Below are positions 27,090 through 35,169 of a stretch of 64,000 bases of DNA, in pieces. The position numbers were made by a program, and so were the translations under genes. How positions within the stretch are numbered: the stretch's first letter is position 1; every line of letters begins with the position of its first letter. The notes under the pieces were generated by a model. That model was not told where the DNA came from. It made no database searches and saw only the letters and a program-made list of their open reading frames with translations. The stretch is from Chloroflexota bacterium (GTDB taxonomy: Bacteria > Chloroflexota > Ktedonobacteria > Ktedonobacterales > Ktedonobacteraceae), in assembly GCA_902810755.1 (NCBI GenBank), contig CADDYT010000001.1, forward strand, positions 62,001 to 126,000. Direction: 5' to 3'.

Positions 27090-27824
27090 TCAGATGCCCT
27101 TGCCCTGGACAGGCAGCACGACGCCGCTCACCCCATCGCCGGCTTTCGTCACCAGAAAGAGTGCGGCCTCGATGAGGTCTTCCAGCTTCACCCAGGTATG
27201 ACGAATCTCCTCCGCTGAAGGCTTCATTGCGGCAAGGTTCGCCTGGGTGGTGACGAGACCAGGGCCAAGCGCATTCACCGCAATCCCCACCTCCTTGCCT
27301 GCCCTGGCAAAGGTGTAGGTCAGCGCATCAATGCTGGCCTTGGCACAATTGTAGGCCAGCATCTGCGGCTTGGAGTGCTCTGGACCTCCGGCGCGGCTAA
27401 AATTGAGAATCTTGCCCCCGCCCTGGCGCTTCATGACCGGCCAGACGGCGCGGGTGCAGAGGAAGGCCGTGCGCAGGTTATTGTTCAGTTCCGCTTCCCA
27501 GTCCGAGAGGCGCAGTTCGTCGGGTGGGCCGTACTTTGTCAGCCCGCCGGCCAGATTGACGAGTACGTCGATGCGCCCATAGGCAGCCAGGGTCTGCTGG
27601 ACGAGCATTTGCGCTCCCTCTTCGGTCGTGAGATCAGCAGGAATGGCAATGACACGTGCTCCTTCCGCTTGTAGTTCCTGGGCTCGCGCCTTGACCCGCT
27701 CCGCATTGCGCGCGCTGATCGCGAGGAGCGCTCCCTCGCGCGCAAAGGCCGCCGCAAGCGCAGAGCCGACCTGCCCGGCATGGCTGACGCCGGTGATCAT
27801 CGCCACCTGTCCTTGTAAGCGCAT
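27090..27824 (-). CDS. Classical short-chain dehydrogenase/reductase
   Basis: A 244-residue SDR. The cofactor motif appears as TGVSHAGQVGSALAAAFA at residues 14-31, NLAGG at about 92 replaces the usual NNAG, and the expected active-site tyrosine and lysine are in LAYNCAKASIDAL near 157. The catalytic serine position is less clear (ILNFSRAGG). It is FabG-like in shape, but the substrate cannot be predicted. A small cysteine-rich protein gene lies 66 bp upstream on the same strand. Confidence 0.85.
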   Translation of the reverse strand: MRLQGQVAMITGVSHAGQVGSALAAAFAREGALLAISARNAERVKARAQELQAEGARVIAIPADLTTEEGAQMLVQQTLAAYGRIDVLVNLAGGLTKYGPPDELRLSDWEAELNNNLRTAFLCTRAVWPVMKRQGGGKILNFSRAGGPEHSKPQMLAYNCAKASIDALTYTFARAGKEVGIAVNALGPGLVTTQANLAAMKPSAEEIRHTWVKLEDLIEAALFLVTKAGDGVSGVVLPVQGKGI

Positions 27825-27890
27825 GTCTTTTCCTTTCTCGCTATCGAGTGAGCCAGCAGGAATGCGTATCTCCTCTGACCCAAGAAGCTA

Positions 27891-28118
27891 CTACTGCTGA
27901 GCGGGAGCAGCGAACGCTGGCTGACGCCTGGCTCGCTGCATACAGGTACAGGCCGCAGTACAATAGAGCGCGACGTGGCCGTCGAAGGTCGCGGGCAGCG
28001 GCCCCTCCCGTTCAAGCGTCACGGCCCGGTACGAGCGGTCGTCCACGCGCACGTACGTTCCTGCCGGCACGACCTCGCCTGCCTTCCATAACGGCATCTG
28101 ACATTCTTCGCACTGCAT
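27891..28118 (-). CDS. Small cysteine-rich zinc-ribbon-like protein
   Basis: A 75-residue protein starting MQCEECQMPLWKAG. It has CEEC near the N-terminus and a C-terminal CTAACTC, a pattern that could bind one zinc. The rest is a short beta-rich segment (YVRVDDRSYRAV). A GAGGAA ribosome-binding site precedes the ATG at 28118; the longer in-frame reading lacks one. Function unknown. Confidence 0.6.
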   Translation of the reverse strand: MQCEECQMPLWKAGEVVPAGTYVRVDDRSYRAVTLEREGPLPATFDGHVALYCTAACTCMQRARRQPAFAAPAQQ

Positions 28119-28383
28119 AGTATGTTCCTCGTTGCACACCAGATGGATGGCCACCTCTCGCCCCTCTGGTCAGAACCAGACCTGGCTTCGCTTCAGACAA
28201 GCGATCATCCTCTGATCGTTGCTGGAATCGATGCATGCTCGCTCGACCAGAAGGCCTGAGCGGGGCATTCTGATGGCGACAGGGCGGGGAAGCGGAGCCA
28301 CGCTGATCAGCTTTTCCTGAGACGCCCTGCCCTGCTCAGGCACAGCAGGACCACCCGATGCACCGGTCTGATTTCAATCCCAA

Positions 28384-28412
28384 CTATATATATCGTAGAA
28401 CGATATATATAG
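28384..28412. promoter_or_regulatory. AT-rich palindrome, 13-bp arms
   Basis: CTATATATATCGT and ACGATATATATAG are perfect reverse complements around a 3-nt AGA centre. The site is in the 354-bp gap between the start of the cysteine-rich protein gene (28118) and the end of the universal stress gene (28473), so it is most likely the promoter/operator of the 28118-27090 pair. The form suits a dimeric repressor overlapping a promoter. Nothing else is recognised in this gap. Confidence 0.5.
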
Positions 28413-28472
28413 ATTATAGCACAAAGCGATGGTCTCCTTTTGCTCCACTTGCGCAGCGCTGGCTGCCCAGTC

Positions 28473-29459
28473 TCAGTCCTGCTCCGCCTTGTCCAGCATG
28501 TCTGCTGGTCGCACAATCAAGAGGGGGAGCCTGCTGGCATGCAGCACCCGCCCGGTGATACTGCCCATCACCCAGCGAGGCAATCCACCCGCTCCATGCG
28601 TGGTCATGGCGATTATCTGACAGCGCCCAACAACGTCTGCCTGCTCCACATCCTCCTCCCCCGCCACCCGGATGATGCCGGAGGCGATATCGTCATCGAC
28701 GGTGACCGACCAGGTGATGGCGAGCCCAAGGTCCGCGACAGGAGCGGCGAGCAGTCCTTGACGGATCTGTTCCACGGTCGTGCCCAGGTACTCTTTCGCC
28801 TTCTGTATCATGGGTTCTCGTGCGTGGTAACCGATCTCGTCTGGCTCCGGCCCGACCACGACCTGCGTGAGATGGAGCGCCCCTCGCCCGGGAGCCGATA
28901 AGGCGGCACTCAGCTGGGCAGCGGGAGCAATGGCCGCCTGCGCTCGCCCTGAACCATCGAGAGGAACGAGCACATGCCAGGGACGTACTGCATTGGGATA
29001 CGGGTCAACAGGCAGTGGTCCCCCTTCCCGCAGCACCAGGACGGGCACCGGACTATGATGCGCAACTTTCTCGGCGACACTGCCCATGATCCAGCGTTTC
29101 ATGCCCCGGTAGCCATGGCTGCACAGCACGATCAGGTCAAGGTGCTGGGCCTCCACCTCCGAGAGGATGGTGGCGGCTGCCTGGCCCAGGGTCACTTCCG
29201 TTTCGGTGGGTATGCCGGCGAGACTGCTTCCCGTGGCGATGCGGTTCAGGTAGTTCCTGGCCTCTTCACGCGCCGCCTCGATGTCCACCTCGAGCGGGAG
29301 GGGTTCGAGCGCGACATAGGAGACCCACTCATTGGGGAAACTCACGACCCGCAGTAACACGATGGTTCCACCAGAGGCGTGCGCAAGGTGTGCCGCGAGC
29401 GGCAGCGCCTGCTCGGCGCGGCGTGATCCATCCAGCGGGACCAGGATACGTTCAAACAT
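28473..29459 (-). CDS. Tandem universal stress protein (two UspA domains)
   Basis: A 328-residue protein with two UspA domains (about 1-150 and 160-325). Each opens with the family strand (ILVPLDGSRRAEQAL; HVLVPLDGSGRAQAA) and ends with the ATP-binding G-x2-G-x9-G-S/T signature (GYRGMKRWIMGSVAEKV and GAGGLPRWVMGSITGRV). It should bind ATP and act as a cytoplasmic stress protein. The ATG at 29459 has AGGAGC upstream. It is the last gene of a likely operon with AlkA and a small protein, and has a second tandem USP gene upstream. Confidence 0.9.
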   Translation of the reverse strand: MFERILVPLDGSRRAEQALPLAAHLAHASGGTIVLLRVVSFPNEWVSYVALEPLPLEVDIEAAREEARNYLNRIATGSSLAGIPTETEVTLGQAAATILSEVEAQHLDLIVLCSHGYRGMKRWIMGSVAEKVAHHSPVPVLVLREGGPLPVDPYPNAVRPWHVLVPLDGSGRAQAAIAPAAQLSAALSAPGRGALHLTQVVVGPEPDEIGYHAREPMIQKAKEYLGTTVEQIRQGLLAAPVADLGLAITWSVTVDDDIASGIIRVAGEEDVEQADVVGRCQIIAMTTHGAGGLPRWVMGSITGRVLHASRLPLLIVRPADMLDKAEQD

Positions 29460-29538
29460 CTTCTTGCTCCTTTCTTGCTCGGCGTCGACATCTCTCTGCT
29501 TCTTTGGGTGCCGGTATCGTCCCGGCACCTTCACAAGG

Positions 29539-30510
29539 TCACCGGCCTGGATCGGTTGCGGACCCCTGTGGCAGAGGAAGTCGAGCCGCTTCTACCACTC
29601 CGTGCTTCTCCAACGCATCAAGCAACAAATGAAAATAGATGAGTCCTGCATAGGGGGACCAGCGTGCGGTAAGGGCTTTGATCGTTTCATAGGTCGGTTT
29701 TTCCGCAAGATGCAGGAGCCGTTGCAGATTCCTTTGGGCCCCGACATCATCCCCTGGAAACATCTCCAGTCTGCCTAAGCCTCGCAGCAAGACATATTCC
29801 GCCGTCCAACGACCAACGCCTCGCATGGACGAGACCGTTGCCCTCACCTCTTCATTGGTCATCCCCTCAAGGAGCGACAACGCGTGCGGGTCCTGCGTGA
29901 GCCTGGTTGCCAGTTCGAGCATGGCCCGTGCCTTCTGGCGACTGAACCCTAACGCTCTCAGGTCTTCGATGGAAGCGGTTGCGATCTCTTCGGGTCGCGG
30001 AAAGGCGTGGTACACCCCCTGATCATCAGCAAATGGTATGCCATACGTTTCGACGAGCCGGTTCAGCAGCAACAGGCCGACATCGAGGGTCACTTGTTGA
30101 CAGGCGAACGCATTGAGCAAGGCCTCGAAGAGACTCGGAAAACGGGGTGGCTTCATACCCACGAATCGTTGGACGAGCGGAGACACAGTTGGATCGTGCT
30201 CTGCCAGGGCATAAAATCCCGCGAGATCGAGCGAGAGGCCAAGCATTCGCTGGAAGGCTTCCTTCACCCGTGTCGAGGGGCGCTCACTCGGTTCGGGACT
30301 CCACACATTGACCTGCACGTCCGGAGGAGATGCGGGGTGTAGCTGCGAGACCTCGACCTTTACCGGAACCTGGTCAACCAGAAGCACACGCGTGTAGGTG
30401 GTGCCATCCCACTGATCGATCCGATTGTGTGCTCTCCTCCGGAGCGCCCAGACGGTCAGATCTAAGCGAAAAGGGGCGCGTGGGTGGACACGAAACGATT
30501 CCTGGATCAT
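29539..30510 (-). CDS. DNA-3-methyladenine glycosylase II-type (AlkA/HhH-GPD)
   Basis: A 323-residue base-excision repair glycosylase. The helix-hairpin-helix-GPD core covers about 120-300. It shows ALLNAFACQQVTLDVGLLLL, the hairpin in MRGVGRWTAEYVLLRGLGR, and the catalytic aspartate in FPGDDVGAQRNL. It should remove alkylated purines from DNA. The ATG at 30510 is preferred because AAGGA lies 7 nt upstream; the ATG at 30516 is too close to it. It lies 29 bp after the 70-residue ORF. Confidence 0.88.
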   Translation of the reverse strand: MIQESFRVHPRAPFRLDLTVWALRRRAHNRIDQWDGTTYTRVLLVDQVPVKVEVSQLHPASPPDVQVNVWSPEPSERPSTRVKEAFQRMLGLSLDLAGFYALAEHDPTVSPLVQRFVGMKPPRFPSLFEALLNAFACQQVTLDVGLLLLNRLVETYGIPFADDQGVYHAFPRPEEIATASIEDLRALGFSRQKARAMLELATRLTQDPHALSLLEGMTNEEVRATVSSMRGVGRWTAEYVLLRGLGRLEMFPGDDVGAQRNLQRLLHLAEKPTYETIKALTARWSPYAGLIYFHLLLDALEKHGVVEAARLPLPQGSATDPGR

Positions 30511-30539
30511 GCGCATTTCCTTCTCTCTTCTAGGCCGTC

Positions 30540-30752
30540 TCACCACCACCAGGGAGCAGAGGGCCCATATCCTTCTTGCAGAAGGGCCACCAGCCAACGG
30601 ACCAACCTGGAGCGACGATGGGAGGCCGCTGCCTGCCTTTCCTCCTGTGCAACGTAATCTCGGCGCAGTTGACGTAACCGCTCTATCTCTGAGGCGGTCC
30701 ACCCGGCCTTGCACAACCGTTCAATAGCTTCTTTGTCATCAATGTCGTTCAT
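30540..30752 (-). CDS. Small basic protein, function unknown
   Basis: A 70-residue ORF starting MNDIDDKEAIERLCKAGWTA and ending in three tryptophans. The first half reads as a helix-turn-like segment (GWTASEIERLRQLRRDY). Strong ribosome-binding site AAAGGAGGG, 5 nt from the ATG. It heads the probable AlkA-USP operon. No family recognised. Confidence 0.6.
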   Translation of the reverse strand: MNDIDDKEAIERLCKAGWTASEIERLRQLRRDYVAQEERQAAASHRRSRLVRWLVALLQEGYGPSAPWWW

Positions 30753-30860
30753 CCGACCCTCCTTTGTCTAAACGGCTCGCCCTTGCAGTACGCTCATCAC
30801 CAGGCGTTCCTACGCGTAGCAAGAGGCAAAGCATCCATGCGCATGCACTCCTCCTCACAT

Positions 30861-31841
30861 TCAGGCGTTCAATTGACCCAGTGGCCAGCGGACCGTAGAT
30901 CCTTGGTTGACAGAGGAGGGAAGGCTCCTCGCTTTTGCTGGCACGAGCAGCACGGGTATCCTGGCCTCCTGGAGAACCTTCATCGCCACACTGCCGAGCA
31001 GGAGGTGCTGCAACCCACTGCGTCCCCGGGTCGCCATTATGATCAGATCGGGGTGGCAGTGTGTGCTGCTCTGCAGAATGCCTTCGGCTGGAGGGCCGCA
31101 CACGACCTCCGTCTGTACTGTCAGCCCCTGTGCTCGCAGGGGCCTCGCTTTGTGTTCGAGATAGCCGGTGCGCCGCTCGGTTTCAGTTTCCAGGTGTGCT
31201 CCGGCCCATGCTGGCATGCCCCCCTGTCTCCCAGTGGTGAACTCCTCTGCAGCATGCACGACCGACACCAGGACCAGCGGTGCCTCAAAGGCGGCAGCGA
31301 GCAGCACGGCCTGACTCAAGGCCTGCTCGGCAGAGTTGGAGCCGTCCAGTGGAACGAGGATGGTCCGGTAGGAGACCGATCCGATCTCCTGGATCGTGTG
31401 CTGATGCGGGCGGAACAGGAGCAGTGGCGTGGGTGCCTCCTGGAGCACCTTCGCCGTGACACTGCCGAAGAGCACATGCGGAATGCCGCTGCGCCCATGG
31501 CTTGCCATCGCGATGAGGTGAATGCTGGGGTCTTGCCGAGCCAACGAGACAATATGGGTGGCCGGGTCTCCTGCAAGCACCTTCGTGCGGACCTGCAGTC
31601 CTTCCTCGTTGAGACGGGTAGCAACGGTTGCCAGGTAGTCGCTCCTCCTTGCGAGCAATTCCACTTGCTCCGGGTCAGGAAGGCCAAGCGGGACATAGAT
31701 TGGATCGTACACGAGCGTCTGTAGGATGACGGAGAGGAGTGTCAGCGCACTGCCAGTCGCACGGGCAAATGCCACTGCGTGCGGGAGAATAGCCTCCGCC
31801 AGTGCCGAGCCGTCGAGCGGGATGAGAATCTGGTGCTCCAT
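30861..31841 (-). CDS. Tandem universal stress protein (two UspA domains), second copy
   Basis: A 326-residue protein with two UspA domains, each with the nucleotide-binding signature (GRSGIPHVLFGSVTAKV and GRSGLQHLLLGSVAMKV). Domain openings are ILIPLDGSALAEAIL and ILVPLDGSNSAEQAL. The ATG at 31841 has only a weak ribosome-binding site; longer readings upstream have no support. The two UspA halves resemble each other more than the halves of the neighbouring tandem USP, consistent with an internal duplication. Confidence 0.88.
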   Translation of the reverse strand: MEHQILIPLDGSALAEAILPHAVAFARATGSALTLLSVILQTLVYDPIYVPLGLPDPEQVELLARRSDYLATVATRLNEEGLQVRTKVLAGDPATHIVSLARQDPSIHLIAMASHGRSGIPHVLFGSVTAKVLQEAPTPLLLFRPHQHTIQEIGSVSYRTILVPLDGSNSAEQALSQAVLLAAAFEAPLVLVSVVHAAEEFTTGRQGGMPAWAGAHLETETERRTGYLEHKARPLRAQGLTVQTEVVCGPPAEGILQSSTHCHPDLIIMATRGRSGLQHLLLGSVAMKVLQEARIPVLLVPAKARSLPSSVNQGSTVRWPLGQLNA

Positions 31842-32012
31842 TGGTTGCTCACTTTCTGTAGAGGACTGCCGCCTTTCACAAGCACGTTGACAGGGCTGCT
31901 CTGGCGCTACCCTGGCGCTCAACCCACGTCTCAGCCAGCGCTCCCAGCCCATCGTTCTGGAGAATGCCTCCGGCGTCACGGCGTGCCACCTGCTGGCAGT
32001 CACGCAGAGGCG

Positions 32013-32456
32013 CTACGATTCCAGGTGCGCGTTGAGTTGAATAGCGACGTTGTTGCGGAGCGCGTTGGAAACGGGACAGAGCTGCTCCGCCTGCCGAGCC
32101 GCCCGTTCAAAACCGGCGGCATCCAGTCCCGGCACCCTGCCACGGACCTCCAGGTCCATGCGCGTGATCCTGGGTTTCCCCGCAACCTCTTCCAGCGTGC
32201 AGTTGGCAGTGACCTGCAAGCGCTCTGGCTGGTTGCCCGCTTCCCCAAGCGTGAGGGCGAGGGCCATCGCGTAACATCCAGCATGCGCGGCGGCAATCAG
32301 CTCTTCTGGACTCGTTTTGCCGTCTGGACGCTCTATACGTGCAGCCCAGGTCATCGGCACCTCCTCCACCGCTCTACTGCCAAGGTGAACCGTTCCTTTC
32401 CCTTGCGCCAGGTTCCCTTCCCACATCATTTCAGCGTGTCGTTCTGCATGTAACAT
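32013..32456 (-). CDS. OsmC-family organic hydroperoxide reductase
   Basis: A 147-residue OsmC-type thiol peroxidase. The two redox cysteines are C61 in AAAHAGCYAMAL and C127 in AEQLCPVSNAL, the standard spacing, and the catalytic arginine (R40 in WAARIE) is present. It reduces organic hydroperoxides in the cytoplasm. The ATG at 32456 follows AAGGAG. A direct-repeat operator/promoter lies about 135-190 bp upstream, placing this peroxide-defence gene in the proposed regulon. Confidence 0.9.
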   Translation of the reverse strand: MLHAERHAEMMWEGNLAQGKGTVHLGSRAVEEVPMTWAARIERPDGKTSPEELIAAAHAGCYAMALALTLGEAGNQPERLQVTANCTLEEVAGKPRITRMDLEVRGRVPGLDAAGFERAARQAEQLCPVSNALRNNVAIQLNAHLES

Positions 32457-32590
32457 AGTACTCTCCTTGCTGTTGTCTGCTTTGTCGAAACAGACTGCGG
32501 CTTTCATGACGCTCACATGCACACATCACACGTGGATGGGAGCGCTTGTACTGCAACGTTCTATCGTATTGCGATATTGCTTCTGCCTGT

Positions 32591-32644
32591 ATTGTAATCT
32601 ATAAAAGCGTGAAGCAGACCCAAGAGCGGTCACAGATCAATCAC
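32591..32644 (-). promoter_or_regulatory. Direct-repeat operator and -10 box (site D) before OsmC
   Basis: Minus-strand GTGATTGATCTGTGA at 32644-32630 is followed after exactly 33 nt by TACAAT at 32596-32591. The second half-site extends to GTGACCGCTCT, the same 11 bases as in site E. Confidence 0.65.
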
Positions 32645-32987
32645 GATCAGTCCATGTGCTCTCACGTGGCAGAGCAGCTAAGAGGAGTGCGTGAAGCAAG
32701 AGTGCATGCTTCCTCTCCCGCAGGGCACCCGAGAGGGTATGGCGAAGTCCGTGGAATCCAGGTCCAGGCTTCTCGCTGTGGCAAGGGGGTCTGACAGCAG
32801 ACAAGGGGCGAGGACCGGAAGGCAGGAGTGGTTTGCTTCTCTCCGTGCTGTGAGCAGGGCGGCGAGCCTCGGGCGGGCGCGAGAGAAGGAGGCCTTCGCC
32901 GTCGTAGCCGGGCAATCTGAAGGAAGGAAACGGCACAGTGGATGAGAGCACGCGTTTCCCCAGGAGCAGCTTCGGCGTGGCATGATC
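32645..32987. other. 343-bp spacer between two back-to-back promoters, no gene seen
   Basis: This stretch separates site D (minus) from site E (plus). Reading frames in it overlap each other and have no ribosome-binding site, family resemblance or start of good quality. It may hold further regulatory DNA, but no repeat or palindrome was noticed. Confidence 0.5.
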
Positions 32988-33041
32988 GTGACTGATCTGT
33001 GACCGCTCTCAGGCATCTCCCCGTGGTTTTTGGGCTATATT
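32988..33041 (+). promoter_or_regulatory. Direct-repeat operator and -10 box (site E) before zinc-ribbon operon
   Basis: GTGACTGATCTGTGA at 32988-33002, then 33 nt, then TATATT at 33036-33041. The leader to the zinc-ribbon ATG would be about 240 nt. The segment before the -10, TGGTTTTTGGGC, is shared with site B. Confidence 0.65.
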
Positions 33042-33290
33042 ACAGAGAGAAGAAGACATCGTAGTGCGATGCGATTGCTGGGATGCCCGCCCTCTCTGCT
33101 TGATGGTGGAGGGAAGAGCAGCACTCCTCGCACACGGAAAGCGCGTCAGCCGAGGTCCTGAGACACCGAGCAGTGATCTTAGGAGATGCTTCTTCTCTGC
33201 ATGATGAGTAAGAGGAAGGATCCCCGAGCAAGGGGAACATCCCGCGCTCTCGTCCGTGTCGAGAGCAAAGGAAAGACGAGGAACATACCG

Positions 33291-33593
33291 ATGGCCAAAT
33301 ATTGTCTCTATTGTGGTCTGCAGTTCGCTGATACCACCACGTTTTGCCCCAACTGTGGCAGGCCAACAGCCGGTGGCTTCAGCATTCGTCCGCTCCAAGA
33401 ACAGGAATCCGAAGTGGACTGCCTCCGCAGGGAGCTGCAGGAAAAGGATGAGCTGATCCGGCAACTGGTTCTGACCCGGACTCAGCGGAGCGATGCCTCC
33501 CGCGCCGCAGCCCGCCGGGCAGATCGCCGCGCTCGCGACGGTAGTGAGGGGAGGCGGGCGAGCGCACGAGTGCTGTCCTTTGGAAGACGTTGA
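33291..33593 (+). CDS. Zinc-ribbon protein with coiled-coil tail
   Basis: A 100-residue protein. MAKYCLYCGLQF followed by FCPNCGRPT is a double CxxC zinc ribbon (residues 5-28). A heptad-like charged segment (ESEVDCLRRELQEKDELIRQ) follows, then a basic, arginine-rich tail. The ATG at 33291 follows GAGGAA; an upstream in-frame start at 33186 has no such support. Such ribbon-plus-helix proteins are common regulators or adaptors, but no function can be named. It is first in a run of three genes. Confidence 0.7.
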   Translation: MAKYCLYCGLQFADTTTFCPNCGRPTAGGFSIRPLQEQESEVDCLRRELQEKDELIRQLVLTRTQRSDASRAAARRADRRARDGSEGRRASARVLSFGRR

Positions 33594-33659
33594 AGGAAGA
33601 GAGCTACGCTGGATCGATCCACTCAACCGGTCCGAGAATGAGCAGAGAGAAGGAAACGT

Positions 33660-34034
33660 ATGAAACTGCACGAGAATCTCCGGATATGCCTTCTGGCCAT
33701 TGCCGCCAGGTATCCCGAGAGCATGTTAGAGATCAACGAAGAAGTGCTGGGGCCTCAAAGCTTGCAGACGCAGCGATGCACCCCGGTAGAGCTGATGGAG
33801 CGGCTGCAAAGCCATGCGCCACAGTTGTTACACGCACCGGCACGGCTGGTGGTAGATGCACAGGAGCACGCGATCTACCTTGTTGAGCAGTCTCAGCACA
33901 CCCCTGCGTTCTGGCTTCGCTATCGAGAGCGGACGCAAGAAGAAGAACTTGCCGCCCTGCGCAGGGAAAACGCAACGCTGAAGGCAGAGAACGGGGAACT
34001 GCAAACCAGGTTCGCCCAGCCGCTCCCCGTTTGA
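33660..34034 (+). CDS. Hypothetical protein with C-terminal coiled coil
   Basis: A 124-residue protein with an N-terminal globular part (MKLHENLRICLLAIAARYPE) and a heptad-rich C-terminal helix, EEELAALRRENATLKAENGE, typical of a dimerising coiled coil. The ATG at 33660 has AGAAGGAAA upstream. It lies 66 bp after the zinc-ribbon gene, which also ends in a coiled coil, so the two may interact. Family unknown. Confidence 0.6.
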   Translation: MKLHENLRICLLAIAARYPESMLEINEEVLGPQSLQTQRCTPVELMERLQSHAPQLLHAPARLVVDAQEHAIYLVEQSQHTPAFWLRYRERTQEEELAALRRENATLKAENGELQTRFAQPLPV

Positions 34035-34103
34035 GGCCGGGCATATGCATGGAGCTGTTGAACGCCCTGCAGCACGTGCATCAACGAGAGAGGAGAGGTA
34101 CTC

Positions 34104-34382
34104 ATGACCTACGTCATTACCCAGCCGTGTATCGGCGTGAAAGATGGCTCGTGCGTCGATGTGTGCCCGGTGGATTGCATTCATCCCGCTGCCGGTGAAG
34201 CCGACTACGACCAGCACGAGCAGCTCTATATTAATCCTGACGAGTGTATTGATTGCGGCGCCTGTGAGCCGGCCTGCCCCGTGACGGCTATCTTTGAAGA
34301 AAATGCTGTCCCGCAAGAGTGGCAAGGGTATCTCAAGATCAACGCCGACTACTACCGGCAAAAGCGAAAGCCCAGCACGTAA
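34104..34382 (+). CDS. 7Fe-type ferredoxin
   Basis: A 92-residue ferredoxin. The first cluster region is PCIGVKDGSCVDVCPVDCI, and the second is CIDCGACEPACP, an arrangement typical of 7Fe (3Fe-4S plus 4Fe-4S) bacterial ferredoxins. It would carry low-potential electrons in the cytoplasm. Start ATG at 34104 after GAGAGGAGAGG. It follows the coiled-coil gene by 69 bp on the same strand. Its partner enzyme is not evident here. Confidence 0.88.
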   Translation: MTYVITQPCIGVKDGSCVDVCPVDCIHPAAGEADYDQHEQLYINPDECIDCGACEPACPVTAIFEENAVPQEWQGYLKINADYYRQKRKPST

Positions 34383-34471
34383 AGCAAGTAGGCGCATGCG
34401 CGTGTGCGCAGACGGCCTCTCGTACCCTCTCTCTTCTTGACTGCCCAGATGAAAATAGGAGAGCGAGAGTA

Positions 34472-34615
34472 TCAGGGGAAAGACGCTGAGCAGCAAAAGG
34501 CAGCACGTGTTGCTGATGGCCAGGCGGGAGCGGCACCCAGGAACATGAGCACCAACGTGCTGCAGAGAAAGACCAGGCCGAGTACCCGGTAGAGTGTCGA
34601 GTGACGATGAACCAT
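34472..34615 (-). CDS. Possible 47-residue single-span membrane peptide
   Basis: ATG at 34615 is preceded by GGAAAGGGG. The frame encodes MVHRHSTLYRVLGLVFLCST, then a hydrophobic stretch VLMFLGAAPAW, and ends at 34472. This is the form of a small membrane or secreted peptide. No homology is claimed and the coding status is unproven. The remainder of the 34383-34756 gap shows nothing else. Confidence 0.3.
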   Translation of the reverse strand: MVHRHSTLYRVLGLVFLCSTLVLMFLGAAPAWPSATRAAFCCSASFP

Positions 34616-34756
34616 CAGCAGCCCCTTTCCTGATAGAAACCACGTGGGGAAGATGCTACCTATTCCCCCACCCTAGACGAAGATGTGGCTCCCGACGCGC
34701 GGTGGAACTCTCCCATCATCCCCTGCCTTGGCTTGCTGGCTCGGGGTCGGCTGCCT

Positions 34757-35131
34757 CTATTGTACTATCACGGTCAGGCTCATTCCAGGATGGACGGTGC
34801 AGTAGAGATGATAGGTGCCAGGCGTGGTGAAAGGCCCGATCGCTTGGCTCCCATTCCCGGCGACTTGCACGTTATTCACGGCTGGCGCGCCGCTCTCCTG
34901 CATTGGTTGCGGGCTTCCATTTACCCAGCTCCCGTTGGCAATGATATGGGGTGCCGCTGAATCATTCACCAGGGTGATAGCGCTGCCCTTAGGAATCGTG
35001 ATTGACGACTGGGCGAAGTTTACATCTGTCAAATGCACAGTATAGCCTCCTCCCGAGGAACCGCCACCGCATGCCGCAACCAGGATAGAGAGTAGACCGA
35101 GGAATACTAGAGCTACGAAAAGCTTTTTCAT
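34757..35131 (-). CDS. Cupredoxin (plastocyanin-like) lipoprotein
   Basis: A 124-residue secreted lipoprotein. The signal peptide MKKLFVALVFLGLLSILVAA ends at the lipidation cysteine C21. The mature domain is a single cupredoxin fold with all type 1 copper ligands, H62, C111, H114 and M117 (LYCTVHPGM). It would carry electrons at the outer face of the membrane. An IS1-like element ends only 39 bp upstream of the start codon, so its native promoter has probably been cut away or replaced. Confidence 0.87.
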   Translation of the reverse strand: MKKLFVALVFLGLLSILVAACGGGSSGGGYTVHLTDVNFAQSSITIPKGSAITLVNDSAAPHIIANGSWVNGSPQPMQESGAPAVNNVQVAGNGSQAIGPFTTPGTYHLYCTVHPGMSLTVIVQ

Positions 35132-35169
35132 TGTATGTACCTGCCTTTTTCCTCTTCTAGGAAGTGCTT

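Noticed and set aside
33828..34643. A 271-codon minus-strand frame with hydrophobic stretches
   Set aside because: It overlaps the ferredoxin and coiled-coil genes on the other strand, both of which have ribosome-binding sites and family marks.
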